A stretch of 64,000 bases of DNA from Kitasatospora sp. MAA4 (lineage in GTDB: Bacteria > Actinomycetota > Actinomycetes > Streptomycetales > Streptomycetaceae): contig NZ_JARZAI010000023.1 of assembly GCF_029893355.1 (NCBI RefSeq), positions 62,001-126,000 of the forward strand, in the 5' to 3' direction. The position numbers were made by a program, and so were the translations under genes. Positions 40,318 to 47,743 of this stretch are shown here, piece after piece. The notes under the pieces were generated by a model that worked only from the letters and a program-made list of their open reading frames with translations, ran no database searches and was not told the origin of the DNA. Each line of letters opens with the position of its first letter. Position 1 is the stretch's first letter.

Positions 40318-42012
40318 ATGGACCCGGTGATCGTGGTCGGGGCCGGGCCGGTGGGCCTGGCGCTGGCGCTGGCACTGGCCCGGCACGAGGTGCCGAGCAT
40401 CGTCCTGGACCAGGGCAGCGGGGTCTGCCCCGAGGGCCCGCGCAGCGCCGTGCTCGGGTCGGAGAGCATCGCCTTCCTGACCCGGCTCGGCTATCTGCGG
40501 GCGGCCTCGGACTCCGCACGCTGGGAACAGCTGACCGTCTGGCGGCGCCGGCAGGAGGTGCTGCGGCTCGACCTGGCGGACCATCCGGTGCTGCACCTGC
40601 CGCAGCACCGCCTGCAGCGCGGGCTGCGCGACGCGGTCACCGCCACGCCGCTGATCCAGCTGGTGCCGCTCTCCCGCGTGGAGGAGCTCACCCAGGACCA
40701 GGACGGCGTCAGCGTGCGCAGCCGGCACCCGCAGGACGGCTCGGACACCTGGTGGCGGGCCAGCCACCTGGTCGGCTGCGACGGCGCCCGCTCCACGGTG
40801 CGCAAGCTGCTGAAGATCCGCTTCCCCGGCCGGCCCGCGGTGGACCGGCACGCCATCGCCACCGTCCGGGTCGACCTGCCGTTCGCCGGCGAAGCCCGGC
40901 TGCACCGCGAACCGCCCTGGCGCGGGGACCGCGAGGCCTCCGCCCGCCCGCTGCCGGACGGCCTGTGGCGGCTGGACTGGCGGCTGCCCCCCGGGCGGCC
41001 CGCACCCACCGAACCGGTGGACCCGCATGCCACCTGGCCCGGCATCGTCACCGGAGACACCCTGCTCACAAGGGTGAAATCCACCTTGACCGGCTGGTGC
41101 GGCGAACTCCCCCGCTACGACCTGCTCGCGGCGGCCGACCACACCGCCCAGCAGCGGCTGGCCGCCCGGTTCCGCAGCGGCCGCTGCTTCCTGGCCGGGG
41201 ACGCCGCGCACCTGCACGGCGCCCTGGGCATGCAGAACCTCGCGGACGGCCTGCGGGACGCCGACAACCTCGCCTGGCGGCTCGCCGTCGCCTGGCACCT
41301 TCACGCGGGCGGCCCGCAGCCCGGCGGCTCGCTGCTGGACGGCTACGAGGCGGAGCGGCGCGGCGCGGTCGGGGCCCGGCTGCGCGCCGTGGACCAGGCG
41401 ATGCCGCTGCTGCGGCCGCTGCGCGGCTGGCAGCAGACCCGCCGCTCGCTGCTCACCGGCTCGTTCCGCAAGCACGCGCCGCTGCTGGCGGACGGCCTGC
41501 TCGGCACCGGCCGGTTCGGTGGGGCGCCGGCCTACCCCGGCGCGCCCTCCGGGGTGCCGGCCGGCCTGCCGGTGCAGCGCAACACCCCGCGCGGCCCGGC
41601 CCGGGCGACCACCCTGACCGAGAACCTGCCGGCCACCGCGCCCGGTGTGCTGGTCCCCGACGTCCCGGTGGTCACCGCCGAGGGCGCCGTCGACCAGCTG
41701 TACTCCCGGCTCGGAGCCACCTTCCTGCTGCTGCTGGTCGCGCCCGGGACGGCGGTCTGGTCCTCGGAGCGCTGGATGAGCGCCGGACTGATGCCGCAGC
41801 TGGCCGAGGTGGCGGCCGCGCTGCCGGTGCCGGCCGAGGTGCTGGTCACCGAGGACTACCCCGGGGCCAGCCCGCACACGGTGCTGCTGGTGCGGCCGGA
41901 CGGGCATCTGGTCGGGATCACCCAGGGCTGCCGGGCGGAGGACCTCAAGGCGCTGGCCGACCGCGCGCGCGGCGGGCCGGCCTCGCTCACCAGCGCTGAG
42001 CAGTCGGCCTGA
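40318..42012 (+). CDS. FAD-dependent aromatic-ring monooxygenase
   Basis: Flavoprotein of the PheA/TetX-like hydroxylase group, 564 residues. FAD-binding GAGPVGLALALALARH (about 8-23), the DG motif GCDGARSTVRKLL (about 155-167), and the GD motif CFLAGDAAHLHGALGMQNLADGL with the LADGLRDADNLAWRL helix. A C-terminal thioredoxin-like region from about 430 (FLLLLVAPGTAVW) matches the phenol-hydroxylase type. It is 128 bases downstream of gluD and ends at a perfect hairpin. The substrate is unknown; nearby genes suggest no pathway. Confidence 0.85.
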   Translation: MDPVIVVGAGPVGLALALALARHEVPSIVLDQGSGVCPEGPRSAVLGSESIAFLTRLGYLRAASDSARWEQLTVWRRRQEVLRLDLADHPVLHLPQHRLQRGLRDAVTATPLIQLVPLSRVEELTQDQDGVSVRSRHPQDGSDTWWRASHLVGCDGARSTVRKLLKIRFPGRPAVDRHAIATVRVDLPFAGEARLHREPPWRGDREASARPLPDGLWRLDWRLPPGRPAPTEPVDPHATWPGIVTGDTLLTRVKSTLTGWCGELPRYDLLAAADHTAQQRLAARFRSGRCFLAGDAAHLHGALGMQNLADGLRDADNLAWRLAVAWHLHAGGPQPGGSLLDGYEAERRGAVGARLRAVDQAMPLLRPLRGWQQTRRSLLTGSFRKHAPLLADGLLGTGRFGGAPAYPGAPSGVPAGLPVQRNTPRGPARATTLTENLPATAPGVLVPDVPVVTAEGAVDQLYSRLGATFLLLLVAPGTAVWSSERWMSAGLMPQLAEVAAALPVPAEVLVTEDYPGASPHTVLLVRPDGHLVGITQGCRAEDLKALADRARGGPASLTSAEQSA

Positions 42013-42052
42013 GCTGAGCCGGGCCGAGCCTGAAGGCTCGGCCCGGCTCAGC
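42013..42052. terminator. Perfect hairpin terminator overlapping the rny stop codon
   Basis: Arms at 42013-42030 and 42035-42052 give a perfect 18-base-pair stem with a TGAA loop. It starts at the base after the monooxygenase stop, and its right arm contains the stop codon of the convergent RNase Y gene (42048-42050). The two genes share one terminator, and the RNase Y mRNA 3' end lies inside the coding end. Confidence 0.9.
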
Positions 42053-43469
42053 GCGCGAACTCGGTCGCCCGGCTCTCCCGCACCACCGTGATCCGGATCT
42101 GGCCGGGGTAGGTGAGCTCGTCGGCCACCTGCTTGGCCACCTCCCGGGCGATCACCTGCGCCCGCAGGTCGTCCACCACCTCGGGCTGCACCATCACCCG
42201 CACCTCGCGTCCCGCCTGCATCGCGAAGACCTTCGCCACCCCCTCGTGCGCGGCGGCTATCTCCTCCAGCCGCTCCAGCCGCCGGACGTACGCCTCCAGC
42301 GACTCCCGCCGCGCCCCCGGCCGGCCGCCCGAGCAGGCGTCGGCCGCCTGGGTCAGCACCGCCTCCACCGTGCGCGGCTCCACCTCGCCGTGGTGCGCCT
42401 CGATCGCGTGCACCACCTCCGCGGACTCCCCGTGCCGGCGGGCGAACTCCGCGCCGATCGCCGCGTGGCTGCCCTCCACCTCGTGGGTCATCGCCTTGCC
42501 GATGTCGTGCAGCAGCGTGGCGCGCTTCACCAGCGCCGGGTCGACGCCCAGTTCGGCCGCCATCATGCCGGCGATGTGCGCGGACTCCACCAGGTGGCCG
42601 AGCACGTTCTGCCCGTAGGAGGTCCGGTAGCGCAGCCGGCCCAGGGTACGGACCAGCTCGGGGTGCATGTCGGTGACGCGGACCTCCAGCAGCGCGTCCT
42701 CGCCGGCCCGCACGCAGAGCCGCTCGATCTCGGCCCGGCTGCGCTCGTGGACCTCCTCGATCCGCTGCGGGTGGATCCGGCCGTCGGCCACCAGCGTGTC
42801 CAGCGTCAGCCGGGCCGTCTCGCGGCGCACCGGGTCGAAGCAGGAGAGCTGGACGGACTCCGGGGTGTCGTCGACGATCAGGTTGACGCCGGTGGCCGCC
42901 TCGAAGGCCCGGATGTTGCGGCCCTCGCGCCCGATGATCCGGCCCTTGATGTCGTCGTTGGGCAGCGCGACGACGGCGACCACGGACTCCGCGGTCTGCT
43001 CGCCGGCCAGGCGCTGGATCGTGTGGGCGATGATGTCGCGGGCCCGGCCCTCCCCCTCCTGCTTGGCCTGCCGCTCGATCTCCCGCACCGTCACGGCGGC
43101 CTCCCGTTTGGCCTCCTCCTCGACGGCGCGCAGCAGTTCGGCGCGGGCCTGCTCGGCGCTCAGGCCGGCCGTCAGCTCCAGCACCCGGCGGCGCTCGCTC
43201 TGCGTCTGCGCCAACTCGACCCGGGTGCGCTCCAACGCGCCCGAGCGGGAGGTCAGTTCCTCGCTCTCGGCGCGCAGCCGGGCCTGTTCGGCGTCGAGCC
43301 TGGCCTCCCGCTCGACCAGCCGCTTCTCCCGGCGTTCCAGCTCGGCCCGCAACCGCGCCGAGCCGGCCCGGTACTGACGGACCAGCAGGCCCGACCCGGC
43401 GGCCAGCAGGCAGAGCAGGCCGACCAGCAGCAGGGGACCCAGCGATCCGGTACTCAGTGCGATCCTCAT
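42048..43469 (-). CDS. rny: Ribonuclease Y
   Basis: Membrane-anchored endoribonuclease that starts mRNA decay, 473 residues from ATG 43469 (an upstream ATG at 43481 adds four residues). An N-terminal membrane segment LGPLLLVGLLCLLAAGSGLLV is followed by a long Arg/Glu coiled coil to about residue 140. The KH domain has IKGRIIGREGRNIRAFE. The HD domain has catalytic LLHDIGKA and IEAHHGE. The C-terminus REVRVMVQPEVVDD matches the family. The length is a little under the usual 510-520. A strong promoter lies just upstream. The stop codon is inside a terminator hairpin. Confidence 0.92.
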   Translation of the reverse strand: MRIALSTGSLGPLLLVGLLCLLAAGSGLLVRQYRAGSARLRAELERREKRLVEREARLDAEQARLRAESEELTSRSGALERTRVELAQTQSERRRVLELTAGLSAEQARAELLRAVEEEAKREAAVTVREIERQAKQEGEGRARDIIAHTIQRLAGEQTAESVVAVVALPNDDIKGRIIGREGRNIRAFEAATGVNLIVDDTPESVQLSCFDPVRRETARLTLDTLVADGRIHPQRIEEVHERSRAEIERLCVRAGEDALLEVRVTDMHPELVRTLGRLRYRTSYGQNVLGHLVESAHIAGMMAAELGVDPALVKRATLLHDIGKAMTHEVEGSHAAIGAEFARRHGESAEVVHAIEAHHGEVEPRTVEAVLTQAADACSGGRPGARRESLEAYVRRLERLEEIAAAHEGVAKVFAMQAGREVRVMVQPEVVDDLRAQVIAREVAKQVADELTYPGQIRITVVRESRATEFAR

Positions 43470-43504
43470 CCCGCCCCACATCCAATGATCGCTCGCTGGT
43501 TGTG

Positions 43505-43533
43505 AGGCTAGGCGCGGGTTACGAAACGGTCAA
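43505..43533 (-). promoter_or_regulatory. Strong housekeeping promoter of rny
   Basis: On the minus strand TTGACC (43533-43528) and TAGCCT (43510-43505) are exactly 17 bases apart, close to the HrdB consensus. The start should be near 43498, leaving about 28 bases to the ATG at 43469 and only about 16 to the alternative ATG at 43481, which supports the shorter protein. Confidence 0.75.
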
Positions 43534-43629
43534 GATGTAACCGAATCCTGACCTTTGACCGTCACTGACAGGTCATCATCAGGACTCGCCGGTATACGTA
43601 CCGTCAGTTTTTCGCACCCGCGGTCAGAA

Positions 43630-44523
43630 CTACCGGTCGCCGAGCGACCAGTCCTCCAGCTCCTCGGCCGACTCACCCTCCGCGTCCAGCGCCTCCCGCA
43701 CCGCCCGGAAGGCCAGGCCCTCGGAGTAGCCGCGGCGCGCCAGCATGCCGACCAGGCGCCGCATCCGCACCTGCCGGTCCAGCCCGGCGGTCGCCCGGAG
43801 CTTGCGCTCCACCAGGGCCCGGGCGGTGGCCGTCTCCTCGTCGGGGTCGAGCCGGCCGACCGCGTCCTCGACCACCGGAGCGGCGACTCCACGGGTGTGC
43901 AGCTCCTGGGCCAGCGCCCGCCGGGCCAGCCCGCGTCCGGCGTGCCGGGACTCGACCCAGGCGGCGGCGAACGCGGCGTCGTCGATCAGGCCGACGTCCT
44001 CGAAGCGGGCGAGCACCTCCTCGGCCACCTCGTCCGGGATCTCCCGCTTGCGCAGCGCGTCGGCGAGCTGCTTGCGGGTCTTGGCGGTGCCGGTGAGCAG
44101 CCGCAGGCAGATGTCCCGGGCCCGGGCCGCCGGATCGGCGGGAGGTTCGGCCGAGCGCTCCCCGCGCGTGGCACCGAACCCCCCGGACCGGCGCTCGGCA
44201 CCGTCACCCGCGCCCCCCTGGCCGCGACCCGCCCGGCGCCCCCCGCGCCGTCGCCCGCGACCACCCGCGCCCTCACCCCAGGCCGCGCGCTCCGCACCGC
44301 CCCCGGTCTCGGCGTCGCGCTCGCCCCCGTGCTCGGGCCCGGCCGCGCTCCGGCGCCCCCCGGCGCCCGTACGCAGGCCGACGGCCGGCTCGGCGGCGAG
44401 CTCGAAGCTCTCACCGCCGACGCCGCTGGCACACCAGTCGCGCGGCCCCCACTCGCCCGACCCGTCCGCACCGCCCTGCGGGGCGCGGTCGTCGCCGCCC
44501 GCGCGACCCGATTCACTCCTCAT
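43630..44523 (-). CDS. recX: Recombination regulator RecX with a long N-terminal extension
   Basis: Modulator of RecA filaments, 297 residues from the ATG at 44523, seven bases after the recA stop. The RecX domain is the last 160 residues: ARDICLRLLTGTAKTRKQLADALRKR, VGLIDDAAFAAAWVESR, RALAQELHTRGV and LVGMLARRGYSEGLAFRAVR. The first 130 residues are Gly/Arg/Ala-rich low complexity (runs such as GRGRRRGGRRAGRGQGG) and resemble a disordered nucleic-acid-binding tail. RecX of other bacteria is usually 150-190 residues. A start inside the repeat cannot be excluded, but the ATG next to recA has the better context. Confidence 0.9.
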   Translation of the reverse strand: MRSESGRAGGDDRAPQGGADGSGEWGPRDWCASGVGGESFELAAEPAVGLRTGAGGRRSAAGPEHGGERDAETGGGAERAAWGEGAGGRGRRRGGRRAGRGQGGAGDGAERRSGGFGATRGERSAEPPADPAARARDICLRLLTGTAKTRKQLADALRKREIPDEVAEEVLARFEDVGLIDDAAFAAAWVESRHAGRGLARRALAQELHTRGVAAPVVEDAVGRLDPDEETATARALVERKLRATAGLDRQVRMRRLVGMLARRGYSEGLAFRAVREALDAEGESAEELEDWSLGDR

Positions 44524-44530
44524 CAGTTGC

Positions 44531-45652
44531 TCAGGCCTTGGCCGCCGCCGCTGCCTTCTTCGCGGGCGCGGCCTTGGCCGCCGTGGCGGTGATCGGCTTG
44601 GCCGCGCCGTCCGCCTCCGCCACCGCCTCGGGGGCGCCCTCGACCGGGGCGTTCGGGTCGACGCCGATCCCCAGCTTGGTCTTGATCTTCTTCTCGATCT
44701 CCTCGGCCAGCGCCGGGTTGTCGCGCAGGAAGTTGCGGGCGTTCTCCTTGCCCTGGCCGAGCTGGTCGCCCTCGTACGTGTACCAGGCGCCGGCCTTGCG
44801 GATGAAGCCGTGCTCGACACCCATGTCGATCAGGCCGCCCTCCCAGCTGATGCCGTGGCCGTAGAGGATGTCGAACTCGGCCTGCTTGAACGGCGCGGCG
44901 ACCTTGTTCTTGACGACCTTCACGCGGGTGCGGTTGCCGACCGCCTCGGTGCCGTCCTTCAGGGTCTCGATGCGGCGGATGTCGAGGCGCACCGAGGCGT
45001 AGAACTTCAGCGCGCGGCCACCGGTGGTGGTCTCCGGCGAGCCGAACATGACGCCGATCTTCTCGCGCAGCTGGTTGATGAAGATCGCCGTGGTGTTCGA
45101 CTGGTTCAGCGCACCGGCGATCTTCCGCAGCGCCTGGCTCATCAGACGGGCCTGCAGACCCACGTGCGAGTCGCCCATCTCACCCTCGATCTCGGCCCGC
45201 GGCACCAGCGCGGCCACCGAGTCGATGATGATCAGGTCGACCGCGCCGGAGCGGATCAGCATGTCGGTGATCTCCAGCGCCTGCTCACCGGTGTCCGGCT
45301 GGGAGACCAGCAGGGCGTCGGTGTCGACGCCGAGCTTGCGGGCGTACTCCGGGTCGAGCGCGTGCTCCGCGTCGATGAAGGCCACCGTCCCGCCGAGCTT
45401 CTGCGCACTGGCGGCGGCGTGCAGGGTCAGGGTCGTCTTGCCGGAGGACTCGGGGCCGTAGATCTCGACCACCCGGCCGCGGGGCAGGCCGCCGACACCG
45501 AGGGCGACGTCCAGTGCGGTGGATCCGGTCGGGATCACGTCGATCGGGGCGCGCGACTGGTCGCCCAGGCGCATCACCGAGCCCTTGCCGAACTGCCGCT
45601 CGATCTGGGCGAGCGCGTTCTCAAGTGCCTTGTCGCGGTCCGTGCCTGCCAT
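44531..45652 (-). CDS. recA: Recombinase RecA
   Basis: Strand-exchange recombinase and LexA co-protease, 373 residues from ATG 45652 (the open frame extends 42 codons further but lacks conservation). Walker A GPESSGKTT at about 69-77, Walker B LIIIDSVAAL, the DNA-binding loop 2 region near FGSPETTTGGRALKFYAS, and ISWEGGLIDMGVEHGFI. The C-terminus is an Ala/Lys-rich tail instead of the acidic tail of E. coli RecA, as in other streptomycetes. It is controlled by a LexA box 121 bases upstream and followed directly by recX. Confidence 0.98.
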   Translation of the reverse strand: MAGTDRDKALENALAQIERQFGKGSVMRLGDQSRAPIDVIPTGSTALDVALGVGGLPRGRVVEIYGPESSGKTTLTLHAAASAQKLGGTVAFIDAEHALDPEYARKLGVDTDALLVSQPDTGEQALEITDMLIRSGAVDLIIIDSVAALVPRAEIEGEMGDSHVGLQARLMSQALRKIAGALNQSNTTAIFINQLREKIGVMFGSPETTTGGRALKFYASVRLDIRRIETLKDGTEAVGNRTRVKVVKNKVAAPFKQAEFDILYGHGISWEGGLIDMGVEHGFIRKAGAWYTYEGDQLGQGKENARNFLRDNPALAEEIEKKIKTKLGIGVDPNAPVEGAPEAVAEADGAAKPITATAAKAAPAKKAAAAAKA

Positions 45653-45764
45653 GGCTTCCACCCTCGGTTTCTGTGCTGTGCTCTTCATCGTCCTCGACGC
45701 TAGCGCCTGCCACCGACAATCGGCCCCGGACCGGCTCAGCCTGTGGAAAACTCGCCGAGAATTC

Positions 45765-45784
45765 AGTATAGGGAACATTAGTTC
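45765..45784 (-). promoter_or_regulatory. recA promoter with perfect LexA box
   Basis: GAACATTAGTTC at 45773-45784 is a perfect GAAC-4N-GTTC LexA operator. On the minus strand the -10 hexamer TATACT (45770-45765) begins two bases after it, so LexA would occupy the -35/-10 spacer. No good TTGACA-like -35 lies at normal distance, which fits the atypical recA promoters of actinobacteria. Confidence 0.85.
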
Positions 45785-45839
45785 GAATCACGTCGCGCAC
45801 CCGACCCCGGTTGTCCACAACCGATCGGGCGCGCTCGCG

Positions 45840-46034
45840 TCAGCGCAGCAGCGCCGGGACGCCCATCACCTGGCAGACCACCCGCCACACCTCCTTGGCC
45901 TCCCACCCCGCGTCCAGCGCCTGCTGGACCGTCCGGCCGCCGAGCTCGGTCATCACGTGGTCGCGCGCGAAGGACTCCGCGTACGCCGTGCCGAAGTGCT
46001 CGTCCATCCGTCGCCAGAACTCGGTCAGCCTCAT
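45840..46034 (-). CDS. DUF3046 protein
   Basis: Small conserved actinobacterial protein of 64 residues: MRLTEFWRRMDEHFG at the start, SFARDHVMTELGGRTVQQALD in the middle, and EVWRAVC-like KEVWRVVCQVMGVP at the end. The family is commonly encoded directly beside recA in actinobacteria, as here (188 bases upstream of recA, same direction). No function is known to me. The ATG at 46034 has TGGAG upstream; a longer frame adds eight residues. Confidence 0.88.
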   Translation of the reverse strand: MRLTEFWRRMDEHFGTAYAESFARDHVMTELGGRTVQQALDAGWEAKEVWRVVCQVMGVPALLR

Positions 46035-46075
46035 GCGCTCCAGTATCCAGCAGCCCACTGCACAGCAGCCCGCAC

Positions 46076-47599
46076 TCAGCGCGGCAGCGCCACGATCCCG
46101 GCGCCGTAGCCTCGCTGGTCCTGGCAGCGGCCCGGCAGCGGACCGGAGCGGCAGTCCGCCCGGGCCTGGCTCAGCAGCAGCTCACGCAGCTGGTCCGGGC
46201 CCCAGCCCGGGTGCGCGGCCGCCGCGACCGCGATGGCGCCGGTGACGTGGGCGGCGCTCATCGAGGTGCCGGCCAGCGCGGCGAACCGCCCGCCCGGCCA
46301 GTCCGAGACGATCGCCTCGCCCGGGCCGCCGTCCGGGTCGCCGCCCGGGGCCGCCAGGGCGATCCGGCCCTCGCCGACGTTGGAGTAGGCGGCGACGGCA
46401 CCGCTGCGGTCCACCGCGCTCACCGCCAGCACGCCGGGCAGCTCCCCGGGCAGCCGGATGCACTCGGCGCCCAGCCGGCGGCTCTCCGCCGGACCGGAGA
46501 GCCGGTCGTTGGGGCTGCGCTCGTCGGTGCGCGGCCCGGTGAGGTCCAGCCCGTCGTTGCCGGCCGAGGCCACCACCAGGGCGCCGTGCTGCTGGGCGTA
46601 GGCCACCGCCCGGCCGACCGCCAGGATCAGCGCGGCCTGGTCCGGGTCCTCGGGGCAGTTGTACTTCCACGGGTCGGCGAAGTAGCTGTCGTTGATCGCG
46701 ACGGACCCGTGGTCGGCAGCCCAGAGCAGGCCGCAGACGATGTTCTCCGGGTAGTACTGGCCGAGCGGCCCGAGCAGCCGCACCGCCGCGATCCGCACGC
46801 CGGGTGCGACCCCGGTGACACCGCGCCCGTCGCGGGCGGCGCCGATGATGCCCGCGACGTGCGTCCCGTGGCCGCTCTCGGTGACGCCCGGGTCCGGGCG
46901 CCAGGCGCCGAACCGGGCGTCCGGGCGTCCGTCGGCGCAGGAGACCGAGTCGGCGGGGCTGACGGCCTCGCGCAGGTCCGGGTGGGTGTCGTCGACCCCG
47001 GAGTCCAGCACCGCGACGGTGACCCGGCGCAGCGCCGCCGTCGCCGGTCCCGGGCGGTCGGCGGCGGCCGTGCCGAGCAGGGCGACCGGGGTCCGCTGCC
47101 GGGTCGGCGCGCCGATCATGGCGAGGTTCCAGCCCTCGCGCTCCCCCGGGTCGGGCACCGTCGGCGTGTCGTCCGCCTCCAGCCCCTGGACGGCGTCCGC
47201 GGCCGCGCCGTGCCGGAAGTCCCCCGCGCCGCCGAGCGGCCCGGGCGGCCCGGGCACCGGCGCCGTCCGGCTGGCGCCGACGGCGGCGATCCCCGGCCGG
47301 CCGCGCAGCCGCCCGGCGAAGGCCGCGTCCGCGGCGTAGGCGAGGACGGCGCCGATCTGCGGGTAGCCCTGGACCACCTGCCCGCCGGCCGACCGGACCT
47401 CGTCCTCGGCGGTCGCGGTCCCCTGCGCGTCCACGCGCTCGGCCAGCACCAGGTAGCTGAGGAAGGAGCGCCCGACCCCCGCGACGTACGGCATCGCGCC
47501 GCCCAGCAGCAGCATCAGCGCCAGCACCGCCGGCGAGCTGCGCAGCAGGAGGGAGCGGCGTCCGCCGCAGCGGCGGGACACCATGCGCACCTCTGCCAT
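46076..47599 (-). CDS. Membrane-anchored or secreted subtilisin-like serine protease
   Basis: Subtilase (S8) of 507 residues. The N-terminal signal or anchor is LLRSSPAVLALMLLLGGAMPYVAG (about 18-41). A prodomain-like stretch of about 150 residues follows. The triad is complete: Asp in VAVLDSGVDD, His in ESGHGTHVAGI, Ser in AGTSMSAAHVTGA, with the oxyanion Asn in VVASAGNDG. Extra Cys residues (SCADGR, YNCPED, ADCRSG, GRCQDQ) suggest extracellular disulfides. The ATG at 47599 follows GGAGGG. Divergent from lhr with a 144-base gap. Substrate unknown. Confidence 0.87.
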   Translation of the reverse strand: MAEVRMVSRRCGGRRSLLLRSSPAVLALMLLLGGAMPYVAGVGRSFLSYLVLAERVDAQGTATAEDEVRSAGGQVVQGYPQIGAVLAYAADAAFAGRLRGRPGIAAVGASRTAPVPGPPGPLGGAGDFRHGAAADAVQGLEADDTPTVPDPGEREGWNLAMIGAPTRQRTPVALLGTAAADRPGPATAALRRVTVAVLDSGVDDTHPDLREAVSPADSVSCADGRPDARFGAWRPDPGVTESGHGTHVAGIIGAARDGRGVTGVAPGVRIAAVRLLGPLGQYYPENIVCGLLWAADHGSVAINDSYFADPWKYNCPEDPDQAALILAVGRAVAYAQQHGALVVASAGNDGLDLTGPRTDERSPNDRLSGPAESRRLGAECIRLPGELPGVLAVSAVDRSGAVAAYSNVGEGRIALAAPGGDPDGGPGEAIVSDWPGGRFAALAGTSMSAAHVTGAIAVAAAAHPGWGPDQLRELLLSQARADCRSGPLPGRCQDQRGYGAGIVALPR

Positions 47600-47616
47600 G
47601 GTGTGCCCTCCACTCA

Positions 47617-47644
47617 TTGGCAACATGAATCATCACCATATGAG
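47617..47644 (+). promoter_or_regulatory. Probable lhr promoter
   Basis: TTGGCA (47617-47622) and TATGAG (47639-47644) are 16 bases apart in a locally AT-rich patch. The start would be near 47651, about 93 bases before the lhr ATG. The same patch may also hold the subtilase promoter on the other strand (CATAAT-like -10). Confidence 0.5.
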
Positions 47645-47743
47645 CGGATTATGTGAGTTGCCCCCTCTTTGCCCGCCATCCGGAGGCACCGGCACAGCCG
47701 CGTCCAGGCCCGCTCTGTCAGTGCCACCCGGCACCATGGGGGC

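Noticed and set aside
40093..43485. Minus-strand open frame of 1130 codons spanning the monooxygenase and rny
   Set aside because: Reads through three real genes in an alternative frame with Arg/Pro/Gly-rich composition and no domain.
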